Source: Chromatiaceae bacterium | GTDB lineage: Bacteria; Pseudomonadota; Gammaproteobacteria; Chromatiales; Chromatiaceae | Direction of reading: 5' to 3' | Assembly (NCBI GenBank): GCA_016880695.1 | Contig: JAEHCY010000465.1 | Span: forward strand, 1-12,377 | Length of the DNA stretch: 12,377 nucleotides | Shown: piece after piece, positions 1-7,933 of the stretch | Numbering within the stretch: the first letter of the stretch is position 1 | Layout: each line of letters starts with the position of its first letter | Notes under the pieces: model-generated | Databases searched by the model: none | Seen by the model: only the letters and a program-made list of their open reading frames with translations | Told to the model about the DNA's origin: nothing | Translations under genes and position numbers: made by a program

Positions 1-387
1 ATGCAGGAGATGCTCTATCCCACCAGCTACCTCAAGTCGAAGGGACTGGGCAAGGCCTGTGCCCTGATCACCGACGGCCGCTTCTCGGGCGGTACTTCGG
101 GGCTCTCCATCGGTCACGTCTCCCCCGAAGCCGCCGAGGGGGGCACCATCGGCCTGGTGCAGGAGAGCGACCCCATCGAGATCGACATCCCCCGCCGGCA
201 CATTAGAGTCGCCGTCGCGGCGACGGAGCTCACGCGCCGGCGACAGGCGATGGAGGCGCTGGGGGATCAGGCTTGGCGACCCGCCGGCCGGCAGCGCTCG
301 GTGAGCCAGGCCTTGCAGGCCTACGCGGCGATGACCACCTCAGCCTCCCGGGGTGCGGTGCGCGACGTCTCCCAGCTCAAACGCTGA
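1..387 (+). CDS. ilvD: Dihydroxy-acid dehydratase, C-terminal part (5' end outside window)
   Basis: IlvD is an Fe-S enzyme that dehydrates 2,3-dihydroxy-acids to 2-keto acids, the third common step of valine and isoleucine synthesis in the cytoplasm. The visible 128 residues match the C-terminal domain of the family, including the highly conserved stretch [20 protein letters not shown] (residues 25-44 of the fragment), whose serine-rich loop lies at the active site, and the typical ending [11 protein letters not shown]. The full protein is usually a little over 600 residues, so roughly four fifths of the gene lies upstream. The first base of the window happens to be an internal ATG; it is not the real start. 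The gene ends in TGA and converges on the SH3-protein gene with a 49-base gap in which I see no convincing T-tailed terminator. Family identification is very secure. Confidence 0.97.
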   Translation: MQEMLYPTSYLKSKGLGKACALITDGRFSGGTSGLSIGHVSPEAAEGGTIGLVQESDPIEIDIPRRHIRVAVAATELTRRRQAMEALGDQAWRPAGRQRSVSQALQAYAAMTTSASRGAVRDVSQLKR

Positions 388-436
388 AGCTTGCCCGGGC
401 CAAGGCGGCGCCCCGGACCCCCTGTTGCGCGATGGG

Positions 437-1105
437 CTAGAGCGAGCTCCAAGAAGATTTGCGCCGCTGGAATCGCAGGCGCGGGAGGATCAGTCCAAGG
501 AGGACGCCAACCACGGCGACGCCGCCGCCGATCAGGAACCAGCGCTGGGCGTCGTGGCTATCGCGATCACGGCTCTGCTGCTTGATCTCCTCGTTCTGCC
601 GGGTCAGGGTGGCTACGTTGGTACGCAGCTCATTGCGCTCCTCCGCGATGCGCACCGCATTGGCTGAGGTGTGCTTGATGGTGGCCAGCTCCTGCTCAAG
701 CCGCTGTTTATCCGCCTTGACCTGCTCGTAATCGGTCTTGAGGGTGTTGTGCTCGGTCCGCAGGCTTGCCAACTGGGTAGCCATTTGATCCGGCGCCTGC
801 TGCAGCTCGGCCAGCTTGACCTGGGCCACGGCGAGGCGCTCCCGCGCCGGCGGCTCGTCCTGCAACTGGCTGGTGAGCACATACCCGTCGAGGCCGCCAT
901 CGAGGCGAACCAGGGAATATCCGGTCTTGGTATCGACGCTGCGCACCTGGACCGGGGTTCCGGTCGCGAGCATGCGGGCGATGCGGTGGCCGGCGGTTGC
1001 CCCGCTGCGCACAGGCACGGTGGTTTGGTCGGTGATGTAGCGGGTCTCCGCCGCCGCGACACCGAGCGTCAGTAAGCCGATAAAGAGTACAAGGATCTTT
1101 TTCAC
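437..1105 (-). CDS. Membrane-anchored SH3-domain protein, YgiM/TIGR04211 type
   Basis: The predicted 222-residue protein has a signal-like hydrophobic N-terminus (residues 1-19, ending VAAA), a bacterial SH3 domain (about 21-83, with VPVRSG and a GYVLTSQL ending), a long charged and Gln-rich coiled coil (about 88-180), one transmembrane helix (about 189-209, LIGGGVAVVGVLLGLILP) and a short basic cytoplasmic tail. This architecture is that of the YgiM family (TIGR04211). The SH3 and coiled coil should lie in the periplasm; the exact role is not settled, and a cell-envelope or peptidoglycan link is only inferred. I chose the GTG at 1105 because GAGG sits 5 bases upstream and the signal sequence starts there. 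The open frame continues to an ATG at 1234, but that adds 43 proline/arginine-rich residues and would overlap argF by 79 bases. It lies 50 bases downstream of argF and may be read from the same transcript. Confidence 0.85.
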   Translation of the reverse strand: MKKILVLFIGLLTLGVAAAETRYITDQTTVPVRSGATAGHRIARMLATGTPVQVRSVDTKTGYSLVRLDGGLDGYVLTSQLQDEPPARERLAVAQVKLAELQQAPDQMATQLASLRTEHNTLKTDYEQVKADKQRLEQELATIKHTSANAVRIAEERNELRTNVATLTRQNEEIKQQSRDRDSHDAQRWFLIGGGVAVVGVLLGLILPRLRFQRRKSSWSSL

Positions 1106-1155
1106 GGGTACCTCGAGATTCTGGGCGATGCGCGCCGGAGCGGGCGGGGTCCGGT

Positions 1156-2091
1156 TCATGTTGCCACCTCGCCGATCAGCAGGAGCTCCAACAGGGCCTT
1201 CTGGGCGTGCAACCGGTTCTCCGCCTCGTCCCACACCACCGCTTGGGGGCCATCGATCACCTCGGCGGTGACCTCCTCCCCCCGGTGGGCGGGCAGGCAG
1301 TGCATGAACAGCGCCTCGGGATGGGCGCGGGACATGAGCGCCGCGTCGACCCGGAAGCCGGCAAAGGCGCGGGCCCGCTCCGCCTGCTCCGATTCCTGGC
1401 CCATGCTGGCCCAGACGTCGGTGACGACCAGGTCAACCCCCTCAGCGGCGGCGATGGGGTCGCGTAGGATCTCGCAGCGCCCCGCGGCGGCCTGCAGCAC
1501 CGCGGCCTCCGGCTCGTAGCCCTCGGGACAGGCAATGCGAAGACGAAAGTCGAGCTGTGCCGCCGCGTTGATGTAGGAGTGGCACATGTTGTTGCCGTCT
1601 CCGACCCAGAGCACCGTCTTGCCGGCAATATCGCCCCGGTGCTCCAGGTAGGTCTGCATGTCGGCGAGCAACTGGCAGGGATGGAAGCGGTCGGTGAGGC
1701 CGTTGATGACCGGGACCAACGAGTGCGCGGAAAAGCGCTCCACCTTGCTGTGCTCGAAGGTGCGAATCATGATCGCATCCACCATGCGCGAGAGCACCCG
1801 CGCGCTGTCCTCGATGGGCTCACCACGGCCGAGTTGGGTATCGCGGGGAGAGAGGAACAGTGCGTGCCCGCCGAACTGGGCCATCCCCACCTCGAACGAC
1901 ACCCGGGTGCGGGTGGAGGACTTCTCGAAAATCATCGCCAAGGTGCGGTTGACGAGGGGCTGGTAGCGTTCGCCGCGCCGCTGCATCGCCTTCAGCTCGC
2001 TGGCGCGGCGTAGCATCCGCCGCAGCTCCTCGGGGGCGAGGTCCCGCAGGGTGAGGAAATGCCGGGGCGGTGGGGTTTTGGTGGTGGCCAC
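1156..2091 (-). CDS. argF: Ornithine carbamoyltransferase
   Basis: ArgF transfers the carbamoyl group from carbamoyl phosphate to ornithine, giving citrulline in arginine synthesis; it is a cytoplasmic trimer. The 311-residue product has normal length. Visible signatures are the carbamoyl-phosphate loop STRTR (residues 59-63), HPCQ (137-140), the ornithine-binding GDGNN region (164-168), DVW (225-227) and the [11 protein letters not shown] motif (264-274) that carries the catalytic cysteine. These separate it from aspartate carbamoyltransferase. The start is a GTG at 2091, with GGAGA about 10 bases upstream; it places the conserved HFLTLRDL near the N-terminus as in homologues. argD ends 30 bases upstream on the same strand, so the two arginine genes very probably form one transcription unit. 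Confidence 0.96.
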   Translation of the reverse strand: MATTKTPPPRHFLTLRDLAPEELRRMLRRASELKAMQRRGERYQPLVNRTLAMIFEKSSTRTRVSFEVGMAQFGGHALFLSPRDTQLGRGEPIEDSARVLSRMVDAIMIRTFEHSKVERFSAHSLVPVINGLTDRFHPCQLLADMQTYLEHRGDIAGKTVLWVGDGNNMCHSYINAAAQLDFRLRIACPEGYEPEAAVLQAAAGRCEILRDPIAAAEGVDLVVTDVWASMGQESEQAERARAFAGFRVDAALMSRAHPEALFMHCLPAHRGEEVTAEVIDGPQAVVWDEAENRLHAQKALLELLLIGEVAT

Positions 2092-2121
2092 GGGGATTCG
2101 TCTCCGCTTGCAGTGGTAGCC

Positions 2122-3303
2122 TCAGACTGTTGTGCCCAGGAAGCGCAGGATCAGATCGCTGAGCCGCGAAATGAGCAGTTCCGCGTCCTCGTCGGTGAGC
2201 ACGAGCGGCGGCAACAGGCGAATCACCCGTTCGGCGGTCACGTTGATCAGGAGCCCCGCCGCGAGCGCCTGCTCTACCAGCTCTCCGCAGGGTCGATCGA
2301 GCTCCACGCCGATCATCAGCCCCATCCCACGCAGGTCCACCACCCCCGGCGTCGTCGCGAGGCGTTCGCGCAGACCCTGCAGGATGCGTGTCCCAAGCTC
2401 CGCCGCCCGTTCGGCGAGGCGCTCCTCGGCGAGAACCCCGAGCACGGTGGCGGCCACCCGGCAGGCAAGGGGATTGCCGCCGAAGGTGGAGCCGTGGCTG
2501 CCCGGACCGAGCACCTCGGCGGCGGGGCCCCGCGCCAGGCAGGCGCCGATGGGCATGCCATTGCCCAGACCCTTGGCCAGGGTCATCACATCGGGCAGGA
2601 TTGCGTTGTGCTGGTGGGCGAACAGCCGCCCGGTGCGCCCCATTCCCGTTTGGATCTCATCGAGCATCAGCAGCCAGCCCCGTTGGTCGCAGATGACGCG
2701 CAGCTGGTTAAGGTAATCGCTGCCGGGTAGGTTGATCCCGCCTTCGCCCTGAATGGGCTCGACCAGAACCGCCACCACCTGCGGTTGGTCCTGGGCGATC
2801 TGCTCTACCGCCTCGATGTCGGCGTAGGGCACGCGCAGGAATCCCGGCACCAGCGGCTCGAAACCAGCCTGGACCTTGGGGTTGCCAGTGGCAGTGAGGG
2901 TGGCGAGGGTACGGCCATGGAAGCTGTTCTCCATGACCAGGATGTGGGGCACCTCGATCCCACACCGGTGCCCGTGCAGGCGGGCAAGCTTGATGGCGGC
3001 CTCATTGGCCTCTGCCCCGGAGTTGGCGAAGAACACCCGGTCCATCCCCGCGGCTTGGGTCAGGGCATCGCCCAACGCCTGCTGAGCGGCGATACCGTAG
3101 AGGTTGGAGGTATGCAGCAGGGTGCCCGCCTGATCGCACAGCGCTGCGCGCACCGCCGGATGGGCGTGCCCCAGGCCGCAGACAGCGATGCCCGAGAGCG
3201 CATCGAGATAGCGCTTACCTGCCGTATCCCACAGCCAGGCACCGGAGCCCCGTTGGAAGGTCACCGGCAGCCGCTTGTAGGTTGCCATCAAAGACTCGGT
3301 CAT
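2122..3303 (-). CDS. argD: Acetylornithine/succinyldiaminopimelate aminotransferase
   Basis: ArgD is a PLP-dependent class III aminotransferase that converts N-acetylglutamate semialdehyde and glutamate to N-acetylornithine and 2-oxoglutarate; many members also act in lysine synthesis. From the ATG at 3303 the product has 393 residues. It shows SGAEANE (95-101, phosphate binding), NSFHGRT (126-132), LDEIQTGMGRTG (214-225, with Asp215 expected to hold the pyridine nitrogen) and TLAKGLGNGMPIG (241-253), where Lys244 is the expected Schiff-base lysine. The open frame extends to a TTG at 3336, but MTESLMATY at 3303 matches the family N-terminus better. No strong ribosome site precedes either start, and the ATG at 3288 is also possible. 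The upstream region has an unusual leader (annotated separately). Function is secure; the exact start is less so. Confidence 0.95.
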   Translation of the reverse strand: MTESLMATYKRLPVTFQRGSGAWLWDTAGKRYLDALSGIAVCGLGHAHPAVRAALCDQAGTLLHTSNLYGIAAQQALGDALTQAAGMDRVFFANSGAEANEAAIKLARLHGHRCGIEVPHILVMENSFHGRTLATLTATGNPKVQAGFEPLVPGFLRVPYADIEAVEQIAQDQPQVVAVLVEPIQGEGGINLPGSDYLNQLRVICDQRGWLLMLDEIQTGMGRTGRLFAHQHNAILPDVMTLAKGLGNGMPIGACLARGPAAEVLGPGSHGSTFGGNPLACRVAATVLGVLAEERLAERAAELGTRILQGLRERLATTPGVVDLRGMGLMIGVELDRPCGELVEQALAAGLLINVTAERVIRLLPPLVLTDEDAELLISRLSDLILRFLGTTV

Positions 3304-3334
3304 CGCGGTTGCCCAACGCTCTGAGGTGGAAAAC

Positions 3335-3440
3335 AAAAAAGGCGGCCCCGTTTCGCGCAGAGACCACCTTTCTAATTGTTTTGAAAAACGAATAAATACT
3401 ATAAGAGGTGCGGTTCTCGCAACCTTTGCCGCCCCTTTTT
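3335..3440 (-). promoter_or_regulatory. argD leader: promoter-like AT patch with terminator-like inverted repeat
   Basis: On the minus strand this stretch begins AAAAAGGGGCGGC (3440-3428) and ends GCCGCCTTTTTTGTTTT (3346-3330). GGCGGC and GCCGCC are perfect complements, and the flanking A and T runs can extend the stem with a two-base bulge. The T-run just upstream of argD looks like an intrinsic terminator tail, but the intervening loop is about 80 bases, which is long. The loop holds an AT-rich patch (about 3371-3406) with minus-strand -10-like hexamers such as TAGTAT, and a site on the plus strand, CGAATAAATACTAT (3389-3402), that matches 10 of 14 positions of the ArgR box core TGAATWWWWATTCA. 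The structure may end read-through from sodB, or regulate argD by attenuation. Regulation by ArgR is inference. Confidence 0.35.
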
Positions 3441-3487
3441 GGGAGAAGCGGCGCGCGGCCGAAGCCGGTGGATGGCTCGGTGAGAGG

Positions 3488-3527
3488 ACGCCGGAACCGC
3501 GGGAGCTGGGCTCCCGGATTCCGGTGT
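3488..3527 (-). terminator. Strong stem-loop just downstream of sodB
   Basis: The plus-strand sequence can fold as ACGCCGGAA (3488-3496) with TTCCGGTGT (3519-3527), enclosing CGGGAGC (3500-3506) with GCTCCCG (3510-3516) and a 3-base loop, with a small internal bulge. That gives about 16 pairs, one of them G-T. It starts about 30 bases after the sodB stop codon on the minus strand. No T-run follows on either strand, so it is not a textbook intrinsic terminator. It may be a 3'-end stabilising hairpin or a termination aid for sodB mRNA. Confidence 0.4.
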
Positions 3528-3558
3528 CGTCAGAATCGGGCCGGTGGCGGGTTTCTTC

Positions 3559-4137
3559 CTAGCCGGCGTACTGCTTGGCGACGAAGTCCCAGTTGATGAT
3601 CCGCCAGATCTCTTCGAGGTACTTCGGGCGGGCGTTACGGTAGTCGATGTAGTAGGCGTGTTCCCAAACATCAACCGTCAGGAGCGCGGTCTTTCCGGAG
3701 GTCATTGGGGTTGCAGCGTTGGAGGTGTTCATGATCTCCACCGACCCATCGGGGTTCTTCACCAGCCAGGTCCAGCCGGAGCCGAAGTTGCCGGCGGCGG
3801 ATTGCGAGAACTGCTTCTTGAACTCCTGGAAGGAACCGAACTTGGCGTTCAGGGCAGCGGCCAGGGCGCCGCTGGGCTCGCCACCGCCCGGGCTCAGACA
3901 GTTCCAGTAGAAAGTGTGGTTCCACACCTGAGCGGCATTGTTGAACACGCCGCCCGAGGATCTCATGATGATCTCCTCCAGGGACAGGTTCTCGTACTCG
4001 GTGCCGGGGATCAGGTTGTTGAGGTTGTTGACGTAGGTCTGGTGGTGCTTGCCGTAGTGATACTCGATGGTCTCCTGGGAGATGACGGGCTCCAGTGCGT
4101 TTTTCTCGTAGGGGAGCGTTGGAAGGGAGTGTGCCAT
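3559..4137 (-). CDS. sodB: Superoxide dismutase, Fe type
   Basis: SodB disproportionates superoxide to oxygen and hydrogen peroxide in the cytoplasm. The 192-residue product has the usual length. The metal ligands expected from the E. coli enzyme are present at His27, His74, Asp156 and His160 (the last two in DVWEHAYY). Gln70 in the N-terminal half, rather than a Gln near residue 145 in the C-terminal half, and the [10 protein letters not shown] stretch indicate the Fe form rather than Mn. The start is an ATG with GAGGAG about 11 bases upstream, slightly far but clear. It is transcribed divergently from the hyuB-like gene, and an 8-base perfect inverted repeat lies in its upstream region. No signal peptide is visible. 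Identification is very secure; metal use is inferred from signature residues. Confidence 0.97.
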   Translation of the reverse strand: MAHSLPTLPYEKNALEPVISQETIEYHYGKHHQTYVNNLNNLIPGTEYENLSLEEIIMRSSGGVFNNAAQVWNHTFYWNCLSPGGGEPSGALAAALNAKFGSFQEFKKQFSQSAAGNFGSGWTWLVKNPDGSVEIMNTSNAATPMTSGKTALLTVDVWEHAYYIDYRNARPKYLEEIWRIINWDFVAKQYAG

Positions 4138-4539
4138 GATGGGGTGATCTCCTCGGTTGCTGAAAAATAGGGTACTCGGGTGACAGGTGGTTGCGGATCT
4201 GGCCAGGGTATCCGCAAAAATGCTGTAAAATTAGGCAGGAAAATCGGGGGAATTCTAGTGAGCGCCCTAGCCCTTTGCAATGCTGGCGTCGCGATGCGAG
4301 AAGGGAAGTGGGGCCGGTTGACGAAAATGCCAAGCGGGCAGGCATTGTGAACCTGGATTCCGTAGCCGCGGGTTGCCTGTCCTCTTCGAGCAGGCCCGGG
4401 ATAGGCCCAGGTACGCTCGGTGTAGCGCCCACTCGGGGCAAAGGGCATCGGGCCGGAAGGGGGGAGAATCCGGTCGTCCCGAGTCGCCTCGTGCGGCCAG
4501 GCGTATCGAGGGACTTTGTGGCTCCCATAGTAGTATCCA
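4138..4539. other. 402-base divergent spacer between sodB and the hyuB-like gene
   Basis: No credible gene is visible; the open frames that cross it have no family-like sequence and no good ribosome sites. The sodB-proximal 120 bases are relatively AT-rich and hold the sodB ribosome site, a palindrome at 4191-4217 and an A/T patch (4215-4245) that may carry the sodB promoter. The rest (about 4255-4530) is GC-rich and looks featureless. I see no well-spaced -35/-10 pair for the plus-strand gene; a TTGACG at 4318-4323 lacks a good partner. Its ATG at 4540 is preceded by TAGTAT only 4 bases away and has no obvious Shine-Dalgarno sequence. Confidence 0.6.
4191..4217. repeat. Perfect 8-base inverted repeat upstream of sodB
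   Basis: TTGCGGAT (4191-4198) and ATCCGCAA (4210-4217) are perfect reverse complements separated by 11 bases that themselves include the short palindrome TGGCCA. The left arm is 54 bases upstream of the sodB ATG. It could be a regulator binding site or a hairpin in the sodB 5' untranslated region. It is not followed by T-runs on either strand, so a terminator is unlikely. Confidence 0.5.
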
Positions 4540-6081
4540 ATGAATCCCATCGAGCTCAGCATCTTCACCAGCCGCCTCTCGGCAATCTGTGACGAGATGG
4601 GCGCGGTTCTGCGCAACGCGGCCTTCTCGACCAACATCCGCGACCGGCTGGACTTCTCCTGCGCCCTGTTCGACGCAAACGGGGCGTTGTGCGCCCAGGC
4701 CGCCCACATCCCGGTGCATCTGGGCAGTATGGCCTTCGCCATGGCCGATGTGGTGTCCACAATGGCCTGGTCGCCGGGCGACATGGTGATCCTCAACGAT
4801 CCCTTCCTCGGCGGTACCCATCTGCCCGATGTCACCCTCATCGCGCCGGTGTTCGCGCAAGGAGAGGGGGCGGCGTTCGTAGTGAATCGGGCCCACCATG
4901 CCGACATCGGTGCCGGTTCTCCCGGCTCGATGCCGGTGTCCCGCTCGCTACACGAGGAGGGGGTGGTGATCTCGCCGGTGCACCTGATCAAGCGGGGGCA
5001 GCGCGATGAGACGAGACTCAGGGCGATCCTTGGCAGGATGCGCAACCCTCTCGAAGCCCGGGGCGACTACCTGGCCCAGATCAGCGCCAACCGCGCGGGC
5101 GTGGAACGCCTCTCCGCGCTGATCGCCGAGTGGGGGCTCGTGGGTTTTCGCCAGGGGTTGACGGCCCTCAACGGCTATGGCGAACGGCTGGCGCGGGATG
5201 CGCTCGCCTGCATCCCGCCCGGTACCTATCGCTTCGAGGATTGGATGGACGATGACGGTCAGGGCCGGGAGGATATCCCGATCCGCGTCACACTGGAGGT
5301 GGGGGCCGACGCCCTGAGGGTGGATTTCGCTGGCACCGCCGAGCAGGTGCCGGGCAACATCAACTGTCCCCTGGCGGTGGCCGCGGCGGGGGTGCTCTAT
5401 GTGCTCCGCTGCCTGATGCCCCCCCAGACCCCGGCCTGCGCGGGAAGCTTTCGGCCGGTGCGGATCGAGGCGCCCCCGGGTTGTCTCCTCAATGCCCGCT
5501 ACCCGGCGGCGGTCGCCGCGGGCAATGTGGAGACCAGCAGCCGGGTGGTGGACCTGGTGCTTGGTGCCCTGGCACAGGCCCTGCCCGATCGCATCCCAGC
5601 GGCGAGCCAGGGCAGCATGAATAACCTGGCCATGGGCAGCCGGGAGTCGGGGCTTGCCTGGGATTACTACGAGACCCTGGGGGGTGGCATGGGGGCTGGT
5701 GCCCGCGGCGGCGGGCTCTCGGGGGTGCAGACCCACATGACCAACACCCTGAATACGCCGGTGGAGGTGCTCGAGACGCGCTTTCCCCTGCGCGTGCACC
5801 GCTATGCCTTGCGCCGGGGGTCGGGGGGAGAGGGCGTCCGCCGGGGCGGTGATGGTCTGGTGCGGGAGCTGGAGCTCCTCGCCCCGGCCGAGGTCACCCT
5901 GCTGACGGAGCGCCGCCGACACCCGCCCTGGGGTCTCAATGGTGCGGGGGCGGGCGCTGTCGGTCGCAACCTGTTGAACGACGTGGCGCTGCCCGGCAAG
6001 GCGGCGTTCCTGGCAGAGCCAGGGGACCGCCTGCGGATCGAGACCCCGGGCGGTGGGGGCTGGAATCCCCCGCAGGGGTGA
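4540..6081 (+). CDS. Hydantoinase B/oxoprolinase family protein (HyuB-like), no HyuA beside it
   Basis: The 513-residue product is a full-length hydantoinase B domain protein (PF02538). Family members are subunits of N-methylhydantoinase, ATP-dependent 5-oxoprolinase, or the acetone/acetophenone carboxylases. Conserved features seen are [11 protein letters not shown] (54-64), [15 protein letters not shown] (86-100), the His-rich [17 protein letters not shown] (116-132), an ETSSR motif, the glycine-rich [12 protein letters not shown], and a typical C-terminal PGGGGWN. The substrate cannot be read from the sequence. The partner HyuA subunit, which carries the ATP-binding part and normally sits next to HyuB, is absent on both sides: upstream is the sodB spacer, and 51 bases downstream is an amidotransferase gene. 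The ATG at 4540 has no clear ribosome site; it gives the normal family N-terminus. Confidence 0.9.
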   Translation: MNPIELSIFTSRLSAICDEMGAVLRNAAFSTNIRDRLDFSCALFDANGALCAQAAHIPVHLGSMAFAMADVVSTMAWSPGDMVILNDPFLGGTHLPDVTLIAPVFAQGEGAAFVVNRAHHADIGAGSPGSMPVSRSLHEEGVVISPVHLIKRGQRDETRLRAILGRMRNPLEARGDYLAQISANRAGVERLSALIAEWGLVGFRQGLTALNGYGERLARDALACIPPGTYRFEDWMDDDGQGREDIPIRVTLEVGADALRVDFAGTAEQVPGNINCPLAVAAAGVLYVLRCLMPPQTPACAGSFRPVRIEAPPGCLLNARYPAAVAAGNVETSSRVVDLVLGALAQALPDRIPAASQGSMNNLAMGSRESGLAWDYYETLGGGMGAGARGGGLSGVQTHMTNTLNTPVEVLETRFPLRVHRYALRRGSGGEGVRRGGDGLVRELELLAPAEVTLLTERRRHPPWGLNGAGAGAVGRNLLNDVALPGKAAFLAEPGDRLRIETPGGGGWNPPQG

Positions 6082-6132
6082 TCGAGATTTGGTTGTGCCC
6101 GCTGGACCAACGACCAGCGCGAGGAGCCTTCC

Positions 6133-7917
6133 ATGTGTGGGATCTGCGGTGAGCTGAGACTCGATGGCCGTCCAGCCGATCTGGCGGCGATTGCGCGCAT
6201 GACCGCAACCCTGGTGCGGCGCGGGCCCGATCACGGCGGCAGCTACAGCGATGGCCCCCTGGGGTTCGGTCATCGCCGCCTGGCGGTGATCGACCTCTCC
6301 CATCGGTCCAACCAACCGTTGGTGGATCAGGAGCTCGGGCTCGCGCTGGTGTTCAACGGTACCCTCTACAACTACAAGGCCCTGCGCAGCGAGCTCGCGG
6401 CGCTCGGTTATCACTTCTTCTCCGACGGTGATAGCGAGGTGATCCTCAAAGCCTGGCAGGCCTGGGGAGAGGACTGCCCGACCCGGCTCCAGGGCATGTT
6501 CGCCTTCGCCCTCTGGGATATGCGCCGGCAGGTGCTGTTCCTGGCCCGCGATCGGCTCGGGATCAAGCCCCTGTACTGGAGCGCCGACGGGCATCGGTTC
6601 CGCTTCGCCTCCAGCACCCAGGCCCTGATCGCGGGGGGTGGGGTGGACGCGGCCATCGATGCGGTGGCGTTGCACCACCTCTTGACCCTGCACGCGGTGG
6701 TCCCCGCCCCGCGCACGGTACTGGCCGGTGTGCGCAAGCTCGAGCCCGGTCACAGCCTGCGCCTGGGGCCGGCCGGGGAGCCGGTAGTGCGCCCCTACTG
6801 GCGCCTCACCGCCACCCGTCCCGAGCCGGACCTCGAAGAGCCGGAGTGGCTGGAGGCCATCCATACCAGCCTGCGCGAGGCGGTGCGCCGCCGCAGCGAG
6901 GTGGCGGACGTCCCAGTGGGCGTGCTGCTCTCCGGGGGGTTGGATTCGAGCCTGCTGGTGGCGTTGCTCGCCGAGGCAGGGGTGTCGGACCTGCGAACCT
7001 TTTCGGTGGGATTCGAGGACACCCCGGAGGAGGCTGGAAGTGAGTTCCAGTATTCCGATCAAGTGGTGGCACGCTATGGAACCCGCCACCGGAAGTTTCA
7101 TGTCCGCAACGCCGAGGTCCTGCCGCGCCTGCCCGAGGCGGTGGATGCCATGACCGAGCCCATGTTCGGTCAGGATGCCATCGGCTTCTACCTGCTCGCC
7201 GAGCAGGTGTCCCGCGAGATCAAGGTGGTGCAGTCGGGACAGGGGGCCGACGAGGTATTCGCCGGTTACTTCTGGTACCTGCGGATGCAGACCGACACCT
7301 CTGCGAGCGCGCTGGAGCGCTTTCGCCGTCACTACTTCGACCGCGACCATGCCGAGTATCTGCGCCTGGTCAGCCCCGAGTACGGGGGCGAGGATTACAC
7401 CTCCGCCACCATCGCCGAGCGGCTCGCCGAGCCCGGCGCCGACACCTTCATGGATGCGGTGCTGCGGCTCGATGTCACCACCCTGATCGTGGACGACCCG
7501 GTGAAGCGGGTGGACAATATGACCATGGCCTGGGGCCTGGAGGCCCGGGTGCCGTTCCTGGACCAGAACCTGGTGGAGCTGGCTGCTCGTTGTCCGCCGG
7601 CGCTCAAGCTCAAGCAAGGGGGCAAGTATCCACTCAAGGCGCTGGCTCGGGGCCTGCTGCCGGATGCGGTGATCGATCGCCCCAAGGGGTATTTCCCGAT
7701 GCCCGCTCTGAAGTACGTACGCGGTCCCTTCCTCGAGTTCATGCGCGAGACCCTCTGCTCGCGCCCCTGCCGGGAACGGGGCCTGTATCGGCGGGACTAC
7801 GTGGATCGGCTCCTCGCCGCCCCCGACCTGTACCACACCCGCATCCAGGGCAATAAGCTGTGGCATCTGGCGGTTCTGGAGCTCTGGCTGCAGCGACAGG
7901 TGGATGGCCGGGGCTGA
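6133..7917 (+). CDS. asnO: N-acetylglutaminylglutamine amidotransferase (asparagine synthase family)
   Basis: This class II glutamine amidotransferase of 594 residues has the N-terminal nucleophile Cys2 (MCGICGE), RGPDHGG (30-36), HRRLAVIDLS (47-56) and NGTLYN (75-80), then the ATP-pyrophosphatase loop SGGLDSS (267-273) of asparagine synthases. Stretches such as EFQYSDQVVARYGTRH, VVQSGQGADEVFAGYFWY and VDDPVKRVDNMTMAWGLEAR are characteristic of the NAGGN branch (TIGR03104) rather than of AsnB. That branch amidates N-acetylglutaminylglutamine to the osmolyte NAGGN in the cytoplasm. The ATG has GAGGAG 6 bases upstream. The usual neighbours (ATP-grasp/GNAT synthetase and M42 peptidase) are missing here. 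The gene probably shares a transcript with the hyuB-like gene 51 bases upstream. The subfamily call comes from remembered homologues; plain asparagine synthetase is the alternative. Confidence 0.85.
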   Translation: MCGICGELRLDGRPADLAAIARMTATLVRRGPDHGGSYSDGPLGFGHRRLAVIDLSHRSNQPLVDQELGLALVFNGTLYNYKALRSELAALGYHFFSDGDSEVILKAWQAWGEDCPTRLQGMFAFALWDMRRQVLFLARDRLGIKPLYWSADGHRFRFASSTQALIAGGGVDAAIDAVALHHLLTLHAVVPAPRTVLAGVRKLEPGHSLRLGPAGEPVVRPYWRLTATRPEPDLEEPEWLEAIHTSLREAVRRRSEVADVPVGVLLSGGLDSSLLVALLAEAGVSDLRTFSVGFEDTPEEAGSEFQYSDQVVARYGTRHRKFHVRNAEVLPRLPEAVDAMTEPMFGQDAIGFYLLAEQVSREIKVVQSGQGADEVFAGYFWYLRMQTDTSASALERFRRHYFDRDHAEYLRLVSPEYGGEDYTSATIAERLAEPGADTFMDAVLRLDVTTLIVDDPVKRVDNMTMAWGLEARVPFLDQNLVELAARCPPALKLKQGGKYPLKALARGLLPDAVIDRPKGYFPMPALKYVRGPFLEFMRETLCSRPCRERGLYRRDYVDRLLAAPDLYHTRIQGNKLWHLAVLELWLQRQVDGRG

Positions 7918-7933
7918 CTTGAAAACCCCGGCC
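7906..7933 (+). other. 8-base perfect stem-loop over the asnO stop codon
   Basis: GGCCGGGG (7906-7913) and CCCCGGCC (7926-7933) are perfect complements around a 12-base loop that contains the TGA stop. The following bases are not T-rich, so it is not a standard intrinsic terminator. It could protect the 3' end of the upstream message, assist Rho-dependent ending, or modulate entry into grxD. Confidence 0.4.

Noticed and set aside
387..437. CCGGG/CCCGG pairing between ilvD and the SH3 gene as a bidirectional terminator.
   Set aside because: The stem is only five bases with a 12-base loop and there is no T-run on either strand.
1106..1234. N-terminal extension of the SH3-domain protein to the ATG at 1234.
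   Set aside because: It would overlap argF, reads as Pro/Arg/Gly-rich non-coding sequence, and would bury the signal peptide that starts at the GTG with a good ribosome site.
4318..4348. TTGACG as a -35 box for the hyuB-like gene.
   Set aside because: The best -10 at usable spacing is only CATTGT or GGCATT, and it would leave a leader of nearly 200 bases.
4011..5045. A 344-residue minus-strand frame across the sodB 5' end, the spacer and the start of hyuB.
   Set aside because: It overlaps two well-supported genes, has no recognisable domain, and its composition is that of a shadow frame.
4948..7866. A 972-residue open frame on the minus strand antisense to both the hyuB-like gene and asnO.
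   Set aside because: Its codons are in exact register with the sense codons of both genes, which happen to share a frame. In that register antisense stops arise only from sense TTA, CTA or TCA codons, which are rare in this GC-rich DNA. The predicted product is Gln/His/Arg/Gly-rich without a recognisable domain, while both sense genes have full family signatures.
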